DNA of 64,000 nt from Thiodiazotropha sp040506975. Lineage in GTDB: Bacteria > Pseudomonadota > Gammaproteobacteria > Chromatiales > Chromatiaceae. The stretch lies in contig OZ242974.1 of the NCBI GenBank assembly GCA_965211775.1, positions 2,914,001 through 2,978,000 of the forward strand. Reading direction: 5' to 3'. The notes below the pieces were generated by a model, which did not search any database, was not told the DNA's origin, and saw only the letters and a list, made by a program, of their open reading frames with translations. Within the stretch, counting starts at the first letter, position 1; each line of letters starts with the position of its first letter. This document shows positions 18,449 through 28,003 of the stretch, in pieces. The translations under genes and the position numbers were made by a program.

Positions 18449-19561
18449 TCATTCGCAAAAGGCATCTGGCGCAAATTCACACAATTCTTCGAGTAGTCTC
18501 TCGGCATCATCGATCTCACATGCGGGATCTTCCAGTATGTCCAGCGAGTCACCGATACAGACCAGCTTTTCTGTCTCTCCGGACAACTCTCCATCCTCCA
18601 TTGCTTCTGCCAGCACAAAGCCGATACCGGGAATATAGTACTTGAATTCGGAGGATTCAGGCTCCAGGGGTGCGAATTCATAGGTCATCAGACAGCCGCC
18701 GGCATCGGCACAGGGAAAATTCTCGTTTTCGATGCTGGGTATTCCCGTCCAATCAACATATTGAACAATATCTTCCGCTTCACCCAGAGAGAACTCCTGT
18801 CGGTGTGCAAGGCCTATAACCGGCATAGCCATGATCAATACGCCTGCCTTGGCGAACTCTCTCCCGGATTCGAATGATCCATCCAGATCGACCAATATGC
18901 CATCCTCATAATTACGTGATACCTCACCACAATAGTAGACATTTCCATCGATATCCTGGGCGAACCAGTCATCGGTGATCTCGACTGGTATATAGTCGAT
19001 CTCACCCGATAGTTCGTCTTCCTCGGTAACGACTACTGCATCGACCACCACCCGGCAGGGGACACCCTGTATCTCACGCGATTCATCAGTCACATGCACG
19101 ACCACCGTTTCTTCACCTTCTTCGCCCGCACGCAGGACATAGGTGTGTCCAGCCACAATCGATACATAGGGATTTGCACCGGATTGATCCACATCGTCAG
19201 GGTCAACAAATACAATCGATGGGTCGAGGAGGGGGTCAGTGTCATAACGATGCTCATCGAGTACCTCGCATGCATCGCCCCGGGCATCGAACTGGTCCGA
19301 ACAGTATTCAGTCTCCTCCTCGCGCACCAGCTTCGCCTCATTACGACAGGCTACCCTTTCACTGCGGGTAGCCAGGTTGGTACAGTTGGCCAGTGTGGTT
19401 TTGTAGTCATCCGTGACATCGGCATGACACGCCTGGAACATCTGTTTCGCGGTCTTTTCACAAGGTGAACTACCCTCATCCCCGGCAAGGAGTTCGTAGG
19501 GTAGGAGCAGAGACGATATAGAGAACAGTAGCGTGTAAGTCATCAAACAGGTCCTTTTCAT
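18449..19561 (-). CDS. Secreted cysteine-rich protein of unknown function
   Basis: 370 residues with a signal peptide (hydrophobic core about residues 8-24, cleavage near LLAG). The first 100 mature residues are rich in Cys and charged residues. A central block reading VHVTDESREIQGVPCRVV, then WFAQDIDGNVYYCGE, is characteristic of an uncharacterised family of exported bacterial proteins in which this domain is often found alone. The protein is very acidic (many Asp and Glu), suggesting cation binding. No operon partner: both neighbours are IS-bordered. Confidence 0.75.
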   Translation of the reverse strand: MKRTCLMTYTLLFSISSLLLPYELLAGDEGSSPCEKTAKQMFQACHADVTDDYKTTLANCTNLATRSERVACRNEAKLVREEETEYCSDQFDARGDACEVLDEHRYDTDPLLDPSIVFVDPDDVDQSGANPYVSIVAGHTYVLRAGEEGEETVVVHVTDESREIQGVPCRVVVDAVVVTEEDELSGEIDYIPVEITDDWFAQDIDGNVYYCGEVSRNYEDGILVDLDGSFESGREFAKAGVLIMAMPVIGLAHRQEFSLGEAEDIVQYVDWTGIPSIENENFPCADAGGCLMTYEFAPLEPESSEFKYYIPGIGFVLAEAMEDGELSGETEKLVCIGDSLDILEDPACEIDDAERLLEELCEFAPDAFCE

Positions 19562-19751
19562 GGCTTTCTCTCCCGAATTGTTTCTTTTTCCAGCAAGGTT
19601 GTGGGTCTTGGATCCTCACCAACCTGTCATACCTGTCTCAGGATCAACTGTATTCGGTATGTGGAGTGAGTTAACAGGAGGTTAAGAAGGCGCTGGTGAA
19701 ATGACCATAGAATTGAAGTCGGACGACCCGATAAATAATAAGATAACTTAT

Positions 19752-20780
19752 CCTGATTACCCCTAAACCTCAGCCATTCTCAAGAGGCGATATGGCATAG
19801 GTGGAGTGCGAAGAGCGGCAAAAAGCAATCGTTCAATCATGGCGGGTAAATCGAAACGGCGGTTAAACCGATATTCGAACTCAGCAAGATAACGCGACAC
19901 ATGTTTATCTCGAATCGCATGAAAAGTACCCAACAGACTGTTTTTGACATTACCCAACATCGCGTTTACCCATTTGAAGCACGAATACTGGACACTTTGG
20001 CGCCCACCACCCGTCACCATGGGGTTATGATGGCAATCAGCGGTTGTCACGCCACTAAAGCACCAAAGCCCATCGGTAAAGACTTCGCTGCCAGGCATCA
20101 AGCAGGAGCGGGCGTAGCGGGCGATTTCACGTTTGCGGAAGCCCCTTACACGACGCAGTTGAATTTTCATGGGCCTGCCGTCCCGCGTCGTCTCAACAGC
20201 AGCTACGAAAGGGATTTTGTTGCGCGACCCACGACCACGCTTACCGGCTTGCTCGCCTCCGAGATAAGCATCATCCAATTCGATGCGACCGGCCAGTTTT
20301 TTTCCACGCTCACGTTCCATCATCACCTGCATCAACTTATGCTTGAGTCGCCAGGCCGTATTGTAGTTCACCCCGATTTCGCGGGAAAGTTGCAGCGCCG
20401 AGATACTTTTCTTGCGTTGGGTCAACAGATAGATCGCAAGAAACCACGTTCTCAGCGGCAGCTTGGTGCCATGGAAGATGCTGCCGGCGGTCAGGGAAGT
20501 CTGATGATGGCACTTGTGACATTGATATATCTGACGCTTTTTGAGTTCACAGCCTGTTGTGTTGCCGCACTCAGGGCAGACATAGCCCGTCGGCCAGCGC
20601 AAATCATACAATGCCTGTCGACACTGATCCTCGGTCCCATATTGTTCCAGAAAATCGTGCAAACCAAGACCTTTTTGAAATTGAATAGTATTTCTCGGCA
20701 TGATGAAATCCTCTTTTATTCAGTAGGTTCCATTATGCTTGCACCACAGGCTCAATAGCTGAGCCTCATGAGTAATCAGG
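19752..20780 (-). mobile_element. IS1595-family insertion sequence, copy 3 (1029 bp)
   Basis: Complete ends, target duplication TAACTTAT at 19744-19751 and 20781-20788. Inserted in the gap between the secreted Cys-rich protein gene and the porin gene, so no gene is broken. Confidence 0.95.
19763..20701 (-). CDS. IS1595-family transposase (copy 3)
   Basis: 312 residues, intact. Differs from the other copies by an Ala for Thr in KWVNAMLGN. Zinc ribbon and DDE blocks preserved, so probably active. Confidence 0.94.
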   Translation of the reverse strand: MPRNTIQFQKGLGLHDFLEQYGTEDQCRQALYDLRWPTGYVCPECGNTTGCELKKRQIYQCHKCHHQTSLTAGSIFHGTKLPLRTWFLAIYLLTQRKKSISALQLSREIGVNYNTAWRLKHKLMQVMMERERGKKLAGRIELDDAYLGGEQAGKRGRGSRNKIPFVAAVETTRDGRPMKIQLRRVRGFRKREIARYARSCLMPGSEVFTDGLWCFSGVTTADCHHNPMVTGGGRQSVQYSCFKWVNAMLGNVKNSLLGTFHAIRDKHVSRYLAEFEYRFNRRFDLPAMIERLLFAALRTPPMPYRLLRMAEV

Positions 20781-21058
20781 TAACTTATTGAATAACAAGT
20801 AAGTAATCATAAGTTAAGGGAGGATGTGAGTCATTTTTGCTGGCGGGATTCGGCGAACCGACAAGAAGCGGTTCTGAGAATAATCGGTGCAATTGGGGCG
20901 GCATCTTCCGAATTTAGAACATATGTCCTATATAAACCCAAGCTAATCCCCTTACTGAGGCTTGCATGAAGCAAGGCGTCGCGTTCCAATAAAGCGTGTG
21001 ATCCCTGAGGCCTGGGTGAACAGGGTCTCGCTACATAACAGTACCGGAGCTACCAACT

Positions 21059-22195
21059 ATGCCACAGCATGCTCGAAGGCTGTTTGCCTGGTTGATCGGG
21101 CTTTGTTTGATACTGCTTGTCTCAGCTCCTGCGGCAGCAGATGAAACCGTCGGGGAAGCGCTTGAAACCGGGCAGACAACTGGCGAGGCTGAACCGACGG
21201 AAAAGCAAAGAATCTACCGGACCAGGGAGGAGCAACGTGAAGCTGGCCTACAGACGGCGATCACTCCATGGTTTACCTTGTCGGGACTTCTGGAAGGGGA
21301 GACACAGACAGACCGTTATGTACCTCGGAACAGAGAAGACGTCATCGAAAAGAGAGATGACAATAGAAACATACAGATAGGCCTGGTTATCGACTTGTTT
21401 GGTCTGGCTGAGGCAGAAGTGGTTGCTGAATATGATTCCGATCCTGACAAGTTCAGCTCCGAAGAGGCCTTCGTCACCTTTGAATCCGATCCGATGGAAT
21501 TGAGTCTGGGAAAGCAGTTTACACCTCTCGGTCTCTATTTCGATCATTTTGTAACCGGACCCATGCTGGAGTTTGGGGAGACCAGTGCCAGGAATGTGAT
21601 ATTATTGGCCTATGGACCAAGCGATCAGTTTGATCTTACCCTGGCCGCCTACAGAGGCCGTTCCAGTAAAGTTGGAAAGGATGATGCCTGGGACTGGGCG
21701 GTTGGGTTTGAGGCTTGGCCAACGGACGCGTTTTCTTTCGGCTTGAGTTATCAATCGGACCTTTCAGATTCCGATGAGCGATTACTTGATGATGACCACT
21801 ATATAGAACGTGTTCCAGCTGTCAGCGGTTATCTGTTTGGAATGACCGATGCATTTGAGTTTTCACTCGAAGTGGTCGCCGCATTGGAAGATTTCAGGGA
21901 GCTTGAAAATGACCTGAACAGGCCCATTGCGTGGAATGCGGAGGTCGCCTATTTTTTTCCGAATTACGATGTTGAACTGGCGCTTCGGATTGAGAATAGC
22001 CATGAACTGGAGGACGAACCTGAACACAGGTATGGAGTGGCTATCACCTGGTATCTGGATAAACGAGCTAACCTGACGCTGGAAATCTTACGCGCACAAT
22101 TTGATGCAGAATCATATGCGATCGATCTCGACGATGATGAAGTTTCAATCCAGCATGCCAATACAGTGAGCGCCAAATTATCCATCGTGTTTTAA
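21059..22195 (+). CDS. LbtU-like outer-membrane porin
   Basis: 378 residues with a signal peptide cleaved after about residue 27 (APAAA). After a short acidic linker the protein shows a succession of amphipathic beta-strands ending with a terminal Phe (AKLSIVF), as expected for an outer-membrane barrel. The blocks EEAFVTFE, LSLGKQFTPLGLYFDH and MLEFGETSARNVIL resemble the LbtU siderophore-porin family of Legionella. Substrate cannot be read; iron-chelate uptake is the family precedent. ATG 21059 has a cggag site upstream. It stands alone between IS copy 3 and the EF-hand gene. Confidence 0.75.
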   Translation: MPQHARRLFAWLIGLCLILLVSAPAAADETVGEALETGQTTGEAEPTEKQRIYRTREEQREAGLQTAITPWFTLSGLLEGETQTDRYVPRNREDVIEKRDDNRNIQIGLVIDLFGLAEAEVVAEYDSDPDKFSSEEAFVTFESDPMELSLGKQFTPLGLYFDHFVTGPMLEFGETSARNVILLAYGPSDQFDLTLAAYRGRSSKVGKDDAWDWAVGFEAWPTDAFSFGLSYQSDLSDSDERLLDDDHYIERVPAVSGYLFGMTDAFEFSLEVVAALEDFRELENDLNRPIAWNAEVAYFFPNYDVELALRIENSHELEDEPEHRYGVAITWYLDKRANLTLEILRAQFDAESYAIDLDDDEVSIQHANTVSAKLSIVF

Positions 22196-22384
22196 CAATC
22201 CATCCGATCGAAGAAGCGTGCTGTTGCCGCACTTTCTTGTATTAAAAACATAGTTCAATATTCAGCCTGAATTAAGCTTGCCCACCTACACTGAAAGTAG
22301 CAGGGAGGCAGGGAGCCCCCTCCAATATTTTGTGCAAGGTTTCAGGAGCGATGCCATCGCACGGAGTCAAGTAGGACAGCAGCC

Positions 22385-22966
22385 ATGATGAAGTTGAACA
22401 GAGCGATCGTAATGAGTGTATTGCTGATTGTGCCGGGATTTCTGCTTGCGCAAACTCAGTTGACGGCAACAGGCCCGATCCCATTTTCGGTTTTCGATAG
22501 GGATGGTAACGGTTTCATCAGTCAACAGGAGTTTACAACCACCCATGCCGAGAGGAGAGCCTTGAGGGCGCAACGGAGTTATCCCATGGGCAGGATGGCG
22601 AATCCGGTGTTCCAAAATTTCGACAGCAATGATGACGGTAGGATAAGCGAAAAGGAACTGCTTGCCGGACAACATGCGAACCGGTTAATGAAAGGAAGCA
22701 GTGGTATGGGCATGAAGGGCATGAGGGGACGTGACATGCCGATGTTCAGCGATTTCGATATGAACGGAGACGGTGTACTAAAACAGGATGAATTCGAACA
22801 GGCCAGGGCGAAACGGATTAGTGAAAGAGCCAGCCAGGGCTATCTGATGAGGAATCTGGCGAATGCGCCCACATTTGCTTCCATCGATAGGGATAGCAAT
22901 GGCGTAGTAACCCCGGACGAGTTTCGAGCCGCGCAGATAACACATCGACAGCAACGCATTCGCTGA
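22385..22966 (+). CDS. Exported EF-hand calcium-binding protein
   Basis: 193 residues: signal peptide (about 1-22) and four EF-hand loops: FDRDGNGFISQQEF, FDSNDDGRISEKEL, FDMNGDGVLKQDEF and IDRDSNGVVTPDEF. Each has Asp at positions 1, 3 and/or 5 and a Glu or equivalent at 12. A Met/Gly-rich linker separates pairs 2 and 3. Likely a periplasmic or secreted Ca2+ binding or sensing protein. An agga site precedes a double ATG at 22385 and 22388. Confidence 0.88.
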   Translation: MMKLNRAIVMSVLLIVPGFLLAQTQLTATGPIPFSVFDRDGNGFISQQEFTTTHAERRALRAQRSYPMGRMANPVFQNFDSNDDGRISEKELLAGQHANRLMKGSSGMGMKGMRGRDMPMFSDFDMNGDGVLKQDEFEQARAKRISERASQGYLMRNLANAPTFASIDRDSNGVVTPDEFRAAQITHRQQRIR

Positions 22967-22992
22967 ATCAACATACAGTTATAGTCACCTCC

Positions 22993-23022
22993 GACCCACC
23001 CGCCCTAATGGGTAGGTGGGTC
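22993..23022 (+). terminator. Hairpin after the EF-hand gene
   Basis: GACCCACC and GGTGGGTC form an 8-bp stem, 27 bases after the stop codon. No T run follows, so termination is only likely. Confidence 0.5.
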
Positions 23023-23065
23023 AGGTCATTTACTGGAGTGGGTAACGAGCTGATATAAAGCCGAG

Positions 23066-23092
23066 CCGCAAATGAACGCCAATCACTGCAAA
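23066..23092. repeat. Dispersed 27-bp repeat, third copy
   Basis: Starts ccgcaaatgaacgcc and matches the unit at 2002-2028 at 24 of 27 bases. It lies in an otherwise empty 254-bp gap. Confidence 0.55.
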
Positions 23093-23220
23093 CCTTCGCA
23101 AATGGATGGACATTGAGCGTGGTATTTTAAACAATCAACCCACTCGATATGATGAAGGGGATATTTTCGCTTTCATGATAGACTTGGCAACCAGTCTAGC
23201 AACGCAAGGAGGCGTAGATT

Positions 23221-23682
23221 GTGTCAGGGACGATTCAAACCATCACGCTGCAACCAAAGCCATCCCGGCTGCTCCATGCCTGGCGTGTTGCCATCCATCT
23301 GTTGGCGTTGATGACAACCCTCTTTTCGCCCATGACGCTGTGGCCTAAAGTGTCTCTGTTGACGGCATTGGCCCTGTATGGCTATTTCTCTTTCCGGCAG
23401 GGCGGGAAGGGAGGTGACGGACAGATTGAGAAAGTGACCATCACGCCTTACGGCAGGGTGAGAATTGTCATGCAGGATGGCAAAAATCTGCGGGCAAGGA
23501 TTCGGCGGGACAGCCTCGTTATCTCCAGGTTGATCGTGTTGCGTTTCGACCTGGACAAGGGATGGCCGCCCCGTTCGCTGGTTTTGCCGTCTGATACCGT
23601 CAGCGAAGAACAGATGCGGCAGCTGCGTGTTTTGCTAAGATTCGGTGAGATAAGGCAGAGTGGTCGAATCATAAAACGCTAG
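23221..23682 (+). CDS. YgfX-like membrane protein
   Basis: 153 residues. Two adjacent membrane spans (about 20-56, ALMTTLFSPMTLW, LLTALALYGYFSF) followed by a cytoplasmic domain with ITPYGRVRIVMQDG, the general plan of the YgfX family. GTG at 23221 is preceded by aaggagg at a spacing of nine, deciding the start. YgfX is usually downstream of sdhE and has been linked to cell-shape proteins or flavoprotein assembly; no sdhE is seen here. Confidence 0.65.
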   Translation: MSGTIQTITLQPKPSRLLHAWRVAIHLLALMTTLFSPMTLWPKVSLLTALALYGYFSFRQGGKGGDGQIEKVTITPYGRVRIVMQDGKNLRARIRRDSLVISRLIVLRFDLDKGWPPRSLVLPSDTVSEEQMRQLRVLLRFGEIRQSGRIIKR

Positions 23683-23773
23683 ATCAAGTTAGGTACCCCG
23701 CTTGAGTGAGTCAGCATAGCTGCCATAGTGTGAGCACCGGCTGCGATTGGGTATTGCTATAAAAGGAGAAACC

Positions 23774-24925
23774 ATGGCCGGGAACGTTCAAATTGCGAGT
23801 GATTTCATTATCGGAGGTCATCCCGATGCCCGTGTGACACCCAACTTCCGTCTTAAGGAGTTGTATAGAACGAACGGGAAGGTTCGGGTACACAGGGAAC
23901 TTGTAGCCGGCCTGCAGATTTTACGGGACAACCTCGCGGCCTCCATCGCAATCGACCCTCGACGGCCTGCCGCGGTGGAAAGGCCGTCCGACGATGGGTT
24001 GTACCTGGTGATAGCGGCAGAGGATTTCGACCGACTGCGAGAAGAGGCGATGAAACTGCTCCGGCAGGGCTACTTCAGTCGTTGTGTGGCCGATAACGGC
24101 CAGCTTTATGTTGAGATGCACGATCCCTCATTGCTTCCACGGATCTCGCCCAGGCTTGCCTTCGACTGCGGGGTGAAAGTGACCGCGGCTTTCGAGACCA
24201 GCGGCGATCCTTATCAGCAGGTGACAGGCAATTTCGATGATGCCGGCCTCTCCTTCGGACCGATTCAATGCAATCTCAAAACCGGCACCCTGCAGGAGCT
24301 GTTCAGGTACTTCCGTGGCGAGGATGAATCCCGGCTGCGGCGTTGTTTTGACGATCCGGAGGACTACCTGGCGTTCTGGAAGGTGCTCGATGGTTCCAGA
24401 AAAATGGCGGTAGCCTGGGCGGATGGCCTGAGTCTGGGTTCAGCGAAACATGGATTTGCCCAACCCTGGAGGGGTTATCTGCAGGCGGTTGGCAGAGAGC
24501 CGCTTTTCCGCCGGGTGATGCTGCGCTACGCCTATGACAAATACGGTAAACTGCTGATGTCCGCACTGGCCTTTCTGCATGGAGTCTCACCGGTTGAAAT
24601 CAGCAATCTGCGCTGTCTCGCGGCGCTTTACGACATGGGTGTGCAACAGGGTAGTCTCAAAAAGGCCCATGCCGCCATCAAGCGACGCGTCGCTGCTGAG
24701 CAGCCCGAGGATGAGTTCGCCCTGACCCGGATTGCCGTGGAGGAGCGTGCCAAGAAGGCCAGCCCACGCTGGCGCGCCGACTGTCTGAGTCGCCGTTTAT
24801 GCATCCTCGATCGCCAGCCGGTCTCGGTTACCCTGGATGGGAAACGGGCGCGGCGCAGCAACCGAAGCAGTTATCTGTTGCGGAATAGCGGGGTGAAGGG
24901 GTTGGACCGGTATTTAGTGGGTTGA
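23774..24925 (+). CDS. Probable peptidoglycan-active protein
   Basis: 383 residues from ATG 23774 (aaaggag six bases before). The first 60 residues (NFRLKELYRT ... VHRELVAGLQILRDNL) resemble the start of M15-type D-Ala-D-Ala peptidase domains. The C-terminal 150 residues (SALAFLHGV ... LYDMGVQQGSLKKAH ... WRADCLSRRL) recall the helical fold of chitosanase/lysozyme-like proteins. No signal peptide is seen. Both resemblances are weak and from memory, so the function is a suggestion. A profile search of the two halves would settle it. Confidence 0.4.
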   Translation: MAGNVQIASDFIIGGHPDARVTPNFRLKELYRTNGKVRVHRELVAGLQILRDNLAASIAIDPRRPAAVERPSDDGLYLVIAAEDFDRLREEAMKLLRQGYFSRCVADNGQLYVEMHDPSLLPRISPRLAFDCGVKVTAAFETSGDPYQQVTGNFDDAGLSFGPIQCNLKTGTLQELFRYFRGEDESRLRRCFDDPEDYLAFWKVLDGSRKMAVAWADGLSLGSAKHGFAQPWRGYLQAVGREPLFRRVMLRYAYDKYGKLLMSALAFLHGVSPVEISNLRCLAALYDMGVQQGSLKKAHAAIKRRVAAEQPEDEFALTRIAVEERAKKASPRWRADCLSRRLCILDRQPVSVTLDGKRARRSNRSSYLLRNSGVKGLDRYLVG

Positions 24926-25014
24926 AGGAGAAATGAAAACAGCTGACGCCGTAATACCGGATTAAATATAATTCGAGTAGTGCCGGGTTCAACTCATCAA
25001 CTCATATCGCTTTT

Positions 25015-26043
25015 CCTGATTACCCCTAAACCTCAGCCATTCTCAAGAGGCGATATGGCATAGGTGGAGTGCGAAGAGCGGCAAAAAGCAATCGTTCAAT
25101 CATGGCGGGTAAATCGAAACGGCGGTTAAACCGATATTCGAACTCAGCAAGATAACGCGACACATGTTTATCTCGAATCGCATGAAAAGTACCCAACAGA
25201 CTGTTTTTGACATTACCCAACATCGTGTTTACCCATTTGAAGCACGAATACTGGACACTTTGGCGCCCACCACCCGTCACCATGGGGTTATGATGGCAAT
25301 CAGCGGTTGTCACGCCACTAAAGCACCAAAGCCCATCGGTAAAGACTTCGCTGCCAGGCATCAAGCAGGAGCGGGCGTAGCGGGCGATTTCACGTTTGCG
25401 GAAGCCCCTTACACGACGCAGTTGAATTTTCATGGGCCTGCCGTCCCGCGTCGTCTCAACAGCAGCTACGAAAGGGATTTTGTTGCGCGACCCACGACCA
25501 CGCTTACCGGCTTGCTCGCCTCCGAGATAAGCATCATCCAATTCGATGCGACCGGCCAGTTTTTTTCCACGCTCACGTTCCATCATCACCTGCATCAACT
25601 TATGCTTGAGTCGCCAGGCCGTATTGTAGTTCACCCCGATTTCGCGGGAAAGTTGCAGCGCCGAGATACTTTTCTTGCGTTGGGTCAACAGATAGATCGC
25701 AAGAAACCACGTTCTCAGCGGCAGCTTGGTGCCATGGAAGATGCTGCCGGCGGTCAGGGAAGTCTGATGATGGCACTTGTGACATTGATATATCTGACGC
25801 TTTTTGAGTTCACAGCCTGTTGTGTTGCCGCACTCAGGGCAGACATAGCCCGTCGGCCAGCGCAAATCATACAATGCCTGTCGACACTGATCCTCGGTCC
25901 CATATTGTTCCAGAAAATCGTGCAAACCAAGACCTTTTTGAAATTGAATAGTATTTCTCGGCATGATGAAATCCTCTTTTATTCAGTAGGTTCCATTATG
26001 CTTGCACCACAGGCTCAATAGCTGAGCCTCATGAGTAATCAGG
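25015..26043 (-). mobile_element. IS1595-family insertion sequence, copy 4 (1029 bp)
   Basis: Complete ends, target duplication TCGCTTTT at 25007-25014 and 26044-26051. Inserted 20 bases beyond the stop of the CHAT gene, between converging genes. Confidence 0.95.
25026..25964 (-). CDS. IS1595-family transposase (copy 4)
   Basis: 312 residues, identical in reading to copy 1 over the whole length. Intact. Confidence 0.94.
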   Translation of the reverse strand: MPRNTIQFQKGLGLHDFLEQYGTEDQCRQALYDLRWPTGYVCPECGNTTGCELKKRQIYQCHKCHHQTSLTAGSIFHGTKLPLRTWFLAIYLLTQRKKSISALQLSREIGVNYNTAWRLKHKLMQVMMERERGKKLAGRIELDDAYLGGEQAGKRGRGSRNKIPFVAAVETTRDGRPMKIQLRRVRGFRKREIARYARSCLMPGSEVFTDGLWCFSGVTTADCHHNPMVTGGGRQSVQYSCFKWVNTMLGNVKNSLLGTFHAIRDKHVSRYLAEFEYRFNRRFDLPAMIERLLFAALRTPPMPYRLLRMAEV

Positions 26044-26062
26044 TCGCTTTTTAAGATTTGAC

Positions 26063-28003
26063 CTATTCCTGGCGGCATAGAGGGATCAGCTCCCTGGCCT
26101 CATCGGCAAGGCCTATGCTAGCGGGAAAGAAGCCATTGGCGGGCAGCCACCACGCTTCGTATCGGCGTAGTTGAAGTGCTGTGGATTGGAGCGGATTATC
26201 CGCGTCAGGTTTACGGGACTGCACGACCTTGAACCGGGCCCTCATCTCTTGCAGATAGAATGCGGCTGTTTCGTCGGTCGACTCTCCGATGAGTCTTCCC
26301 AATAGCGCGAGTTCCGCCAACGAGCCCTGGGCCCAATATTCACCGGGTCGTACACGATCGACTTCAGCGGCACGGTAGGCGGTTTCCCACTTATTTGCAT
26401 CCACCTTTCCGGTGATGACGGCTTGAAGCGCCAGATACGGGACGCCGCTCCAATGATGAGAGGGGTTGGCATCGAATGCTTCCTTATACCATTCGCAGGC
26501 GCGATTGAGTGCCTTGCGAGAGGCTGCTATGGCGGCATCGTCCCCGATGTGCCTGAAGAGCAGTTCCGCCAGCCTCTTTTCCGCACTTCCCAACAGGCCG
26601 CGATTCTCATCCAGAACCCGTCTTTCTTTGGTCTTGGCCAGCAGTTTATTAAGTGCCTCGATCTCTTTTTTCAGGTCACCCCCGATGGCCTCAAATTCCG
26701 CACGACTGGCGCCGACCTGTGCCAATGCCTCGGCGCGATCCCTTAGATTCTTCAGTGAATTGAGATGGGATTTCAGTCGGACCTCTTCCAGTAAGTCGTT
26801 ATAGCCCTCGGGCAGCTGCACGTAGCCCACCAGGCTGACCCAGTCATGACCCGCGTCGGACTGGTTGTCGTAGAGTTCTTCCCGGGTATGGTGGAGGGCT
26901 TCACGTACGTCGAGACCACTTAACAAATCCCCGTAAAAACGCCTGGTCAGTATCTCTGAACCGAACTTTGTCAAAGGTAACTGGGATGCAATCACCACGG
27001 GAAAACCGCTCGTATGCAGCAGATGGGCCACGCTTTTGTCGGGATTGATCACATCGGTTTGGTTACCTGCATCGCATGCGGCCAGCGTCACAACCACGGC
27101 GCTTGAACGGATGCCTTCCAAGGCCTTGCAAAGGGCATCCGGGGTAATGACATCGGCGCCTTCGATACGATGGTCCAAGGCAATACCGAATCGTTTGTCG
27201 TTCTTCCTGTCTATCTGCTGTCCGTGCGCCAACAGGTGGCAGTGGGTGAAACCATCCTCACGGGTGATTTTTTCTATATCTCTGTATTTCGCATTGCCTA
27301 TCTCAACAAAAACCTTGTCTATATTGTGCGGCGGCAGCCATAGTTTAAGGGCATTGAGTAGCGCATCCCTGTGTTTTTGATGGGGAACGCTGCCACCAGC
27401 GGCTGACCAGATGAATAAAATCTTGGGTGTGGCGGGCCAGCGCGGTGTGAAATCTCTGAACACACCACGCACGCGACGGGTGAGTACAACACCTTTGCCG
27501 CTAAGAAACAGCGGTTTGTCGTCATTGGCCAATGCGGCCTCGAAGGGAAGCGCTGAGAGTTCGGCGGCATTGGTTACCAGGTCGATCTGCTGTAGCTTGT
27601 CACAATTCCTATTGACCTCTTCAAGTAGTGGGCCCTCCTCCAGGAAACTCGCTTTATCGTGTTGTTGCAGCAGTTGTGCCAGGTGCTGTAACAAGGCTTC
27701 ATTTCCTGCCTCGAAGCTGGATTTGAGTTTATCGAGCAGCTCACCCACATCCATGTAATCCTGGCGCCGCAGAAGATCTGTTACCAGCGAGGAGAGACTT
27801 TTAAATGCGTCATCGTACTCATGCTTATCCTTGTAGACATAGCGCAGGCTGTTCATCAACTGACTGAAAGGTAGCTGGTTGATGGGTATACGAACCTGAT
27901 GTACACGATGACTCGTGATGCTTCGCAAGTAGTCGTCTCCTTCCCGTAGAATCCCTGTTCCCAGATTCTTGAATCGAGCGAATTCGACCAGTATCGATTT
28001 CAT
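26063..28003 (-). CDS. CHAT-domain protease with helical C-terminal repeat region
   Basis: 646 residues, cytosolic. The CHAT (caspase-like) domain spans about residues 140-395 with the catalytic pair His260 in CHLLAHGQQ and Cys310 in LAACDAGNQ. An N-terminal helical region (1-135) and a C-terminal helical, TPR-like part (about 480-600: WYKEAFDANPSHHWSGVPYL) flank it; the latter resembles TRAFs-binding/DUF4071-type repeats. CHAT proteases act as effectors in several bacterial immune systems after activation by a sensor. The ATG overlaps the stop of the MBL gene (ATGA), so translation is coupled. Third gene of the DUF2235-MBL-CHAT operon. Confidence 0.9.
   Translation of the reverse strand: MKSILVEFARFKNLGTGILREGDDYLRSITSHRVHQVRIPINQLPFSQLMNSLRYVYKDKHEYDDAFKSLSSLVTDLLRRQDYMDVGELLDKLKSSFEAGNEALLQHLAQLLQQHDKASFLEEGPLLEEVNRNCDKLQQIDLVTNAAELSALPFEAALANDDKPLFLSGKGVVLTRRVRGVFRDFTPRWPATPKILFIWSAAGGSVPHQKHRDALLNALKLWLPPHNIDKVFVEIGNAKYRDIEKITREDGFTHCHLLAHGQQIDRKNDKRFGIALDHRIEGADVITPDALCKALEGIRSSAVVVTLAACDAGNQTDVINPDKSVAHLLHTSGFPVVIASQLPLTKFGSEILTRRFYGDLLSGLDVREALHHTREELYDNQSDAGHDWVSLVGYVQLPEGYNDLLEEVRLKSHLNSLKNLRDRAEALAQVGASRAEFEAIGGDLKKEIEALNKLLAKTKERRVLDENRGLLGSAEKRLAELLFRHIGDDAAIAASRKALNRACEWYKEAFDANPSHHWSGVPYLALQAVITGKVDANKWETAYRAAEVDRVRPGEYWAQGSLAELALLGRLIGESTDETAAFYLQEMRARFKVVQSRKPDADNPLQSTALQLRRYEAWWLPANGFFPASIGLADEARELIPLCRQE

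Noticed and set aside
22260..22384. Leader of the EF-hand gene as a riboswitch
   Set aside because: GC-rich short pairs occur, but no conserved core of a known riboswitch class could be matched.
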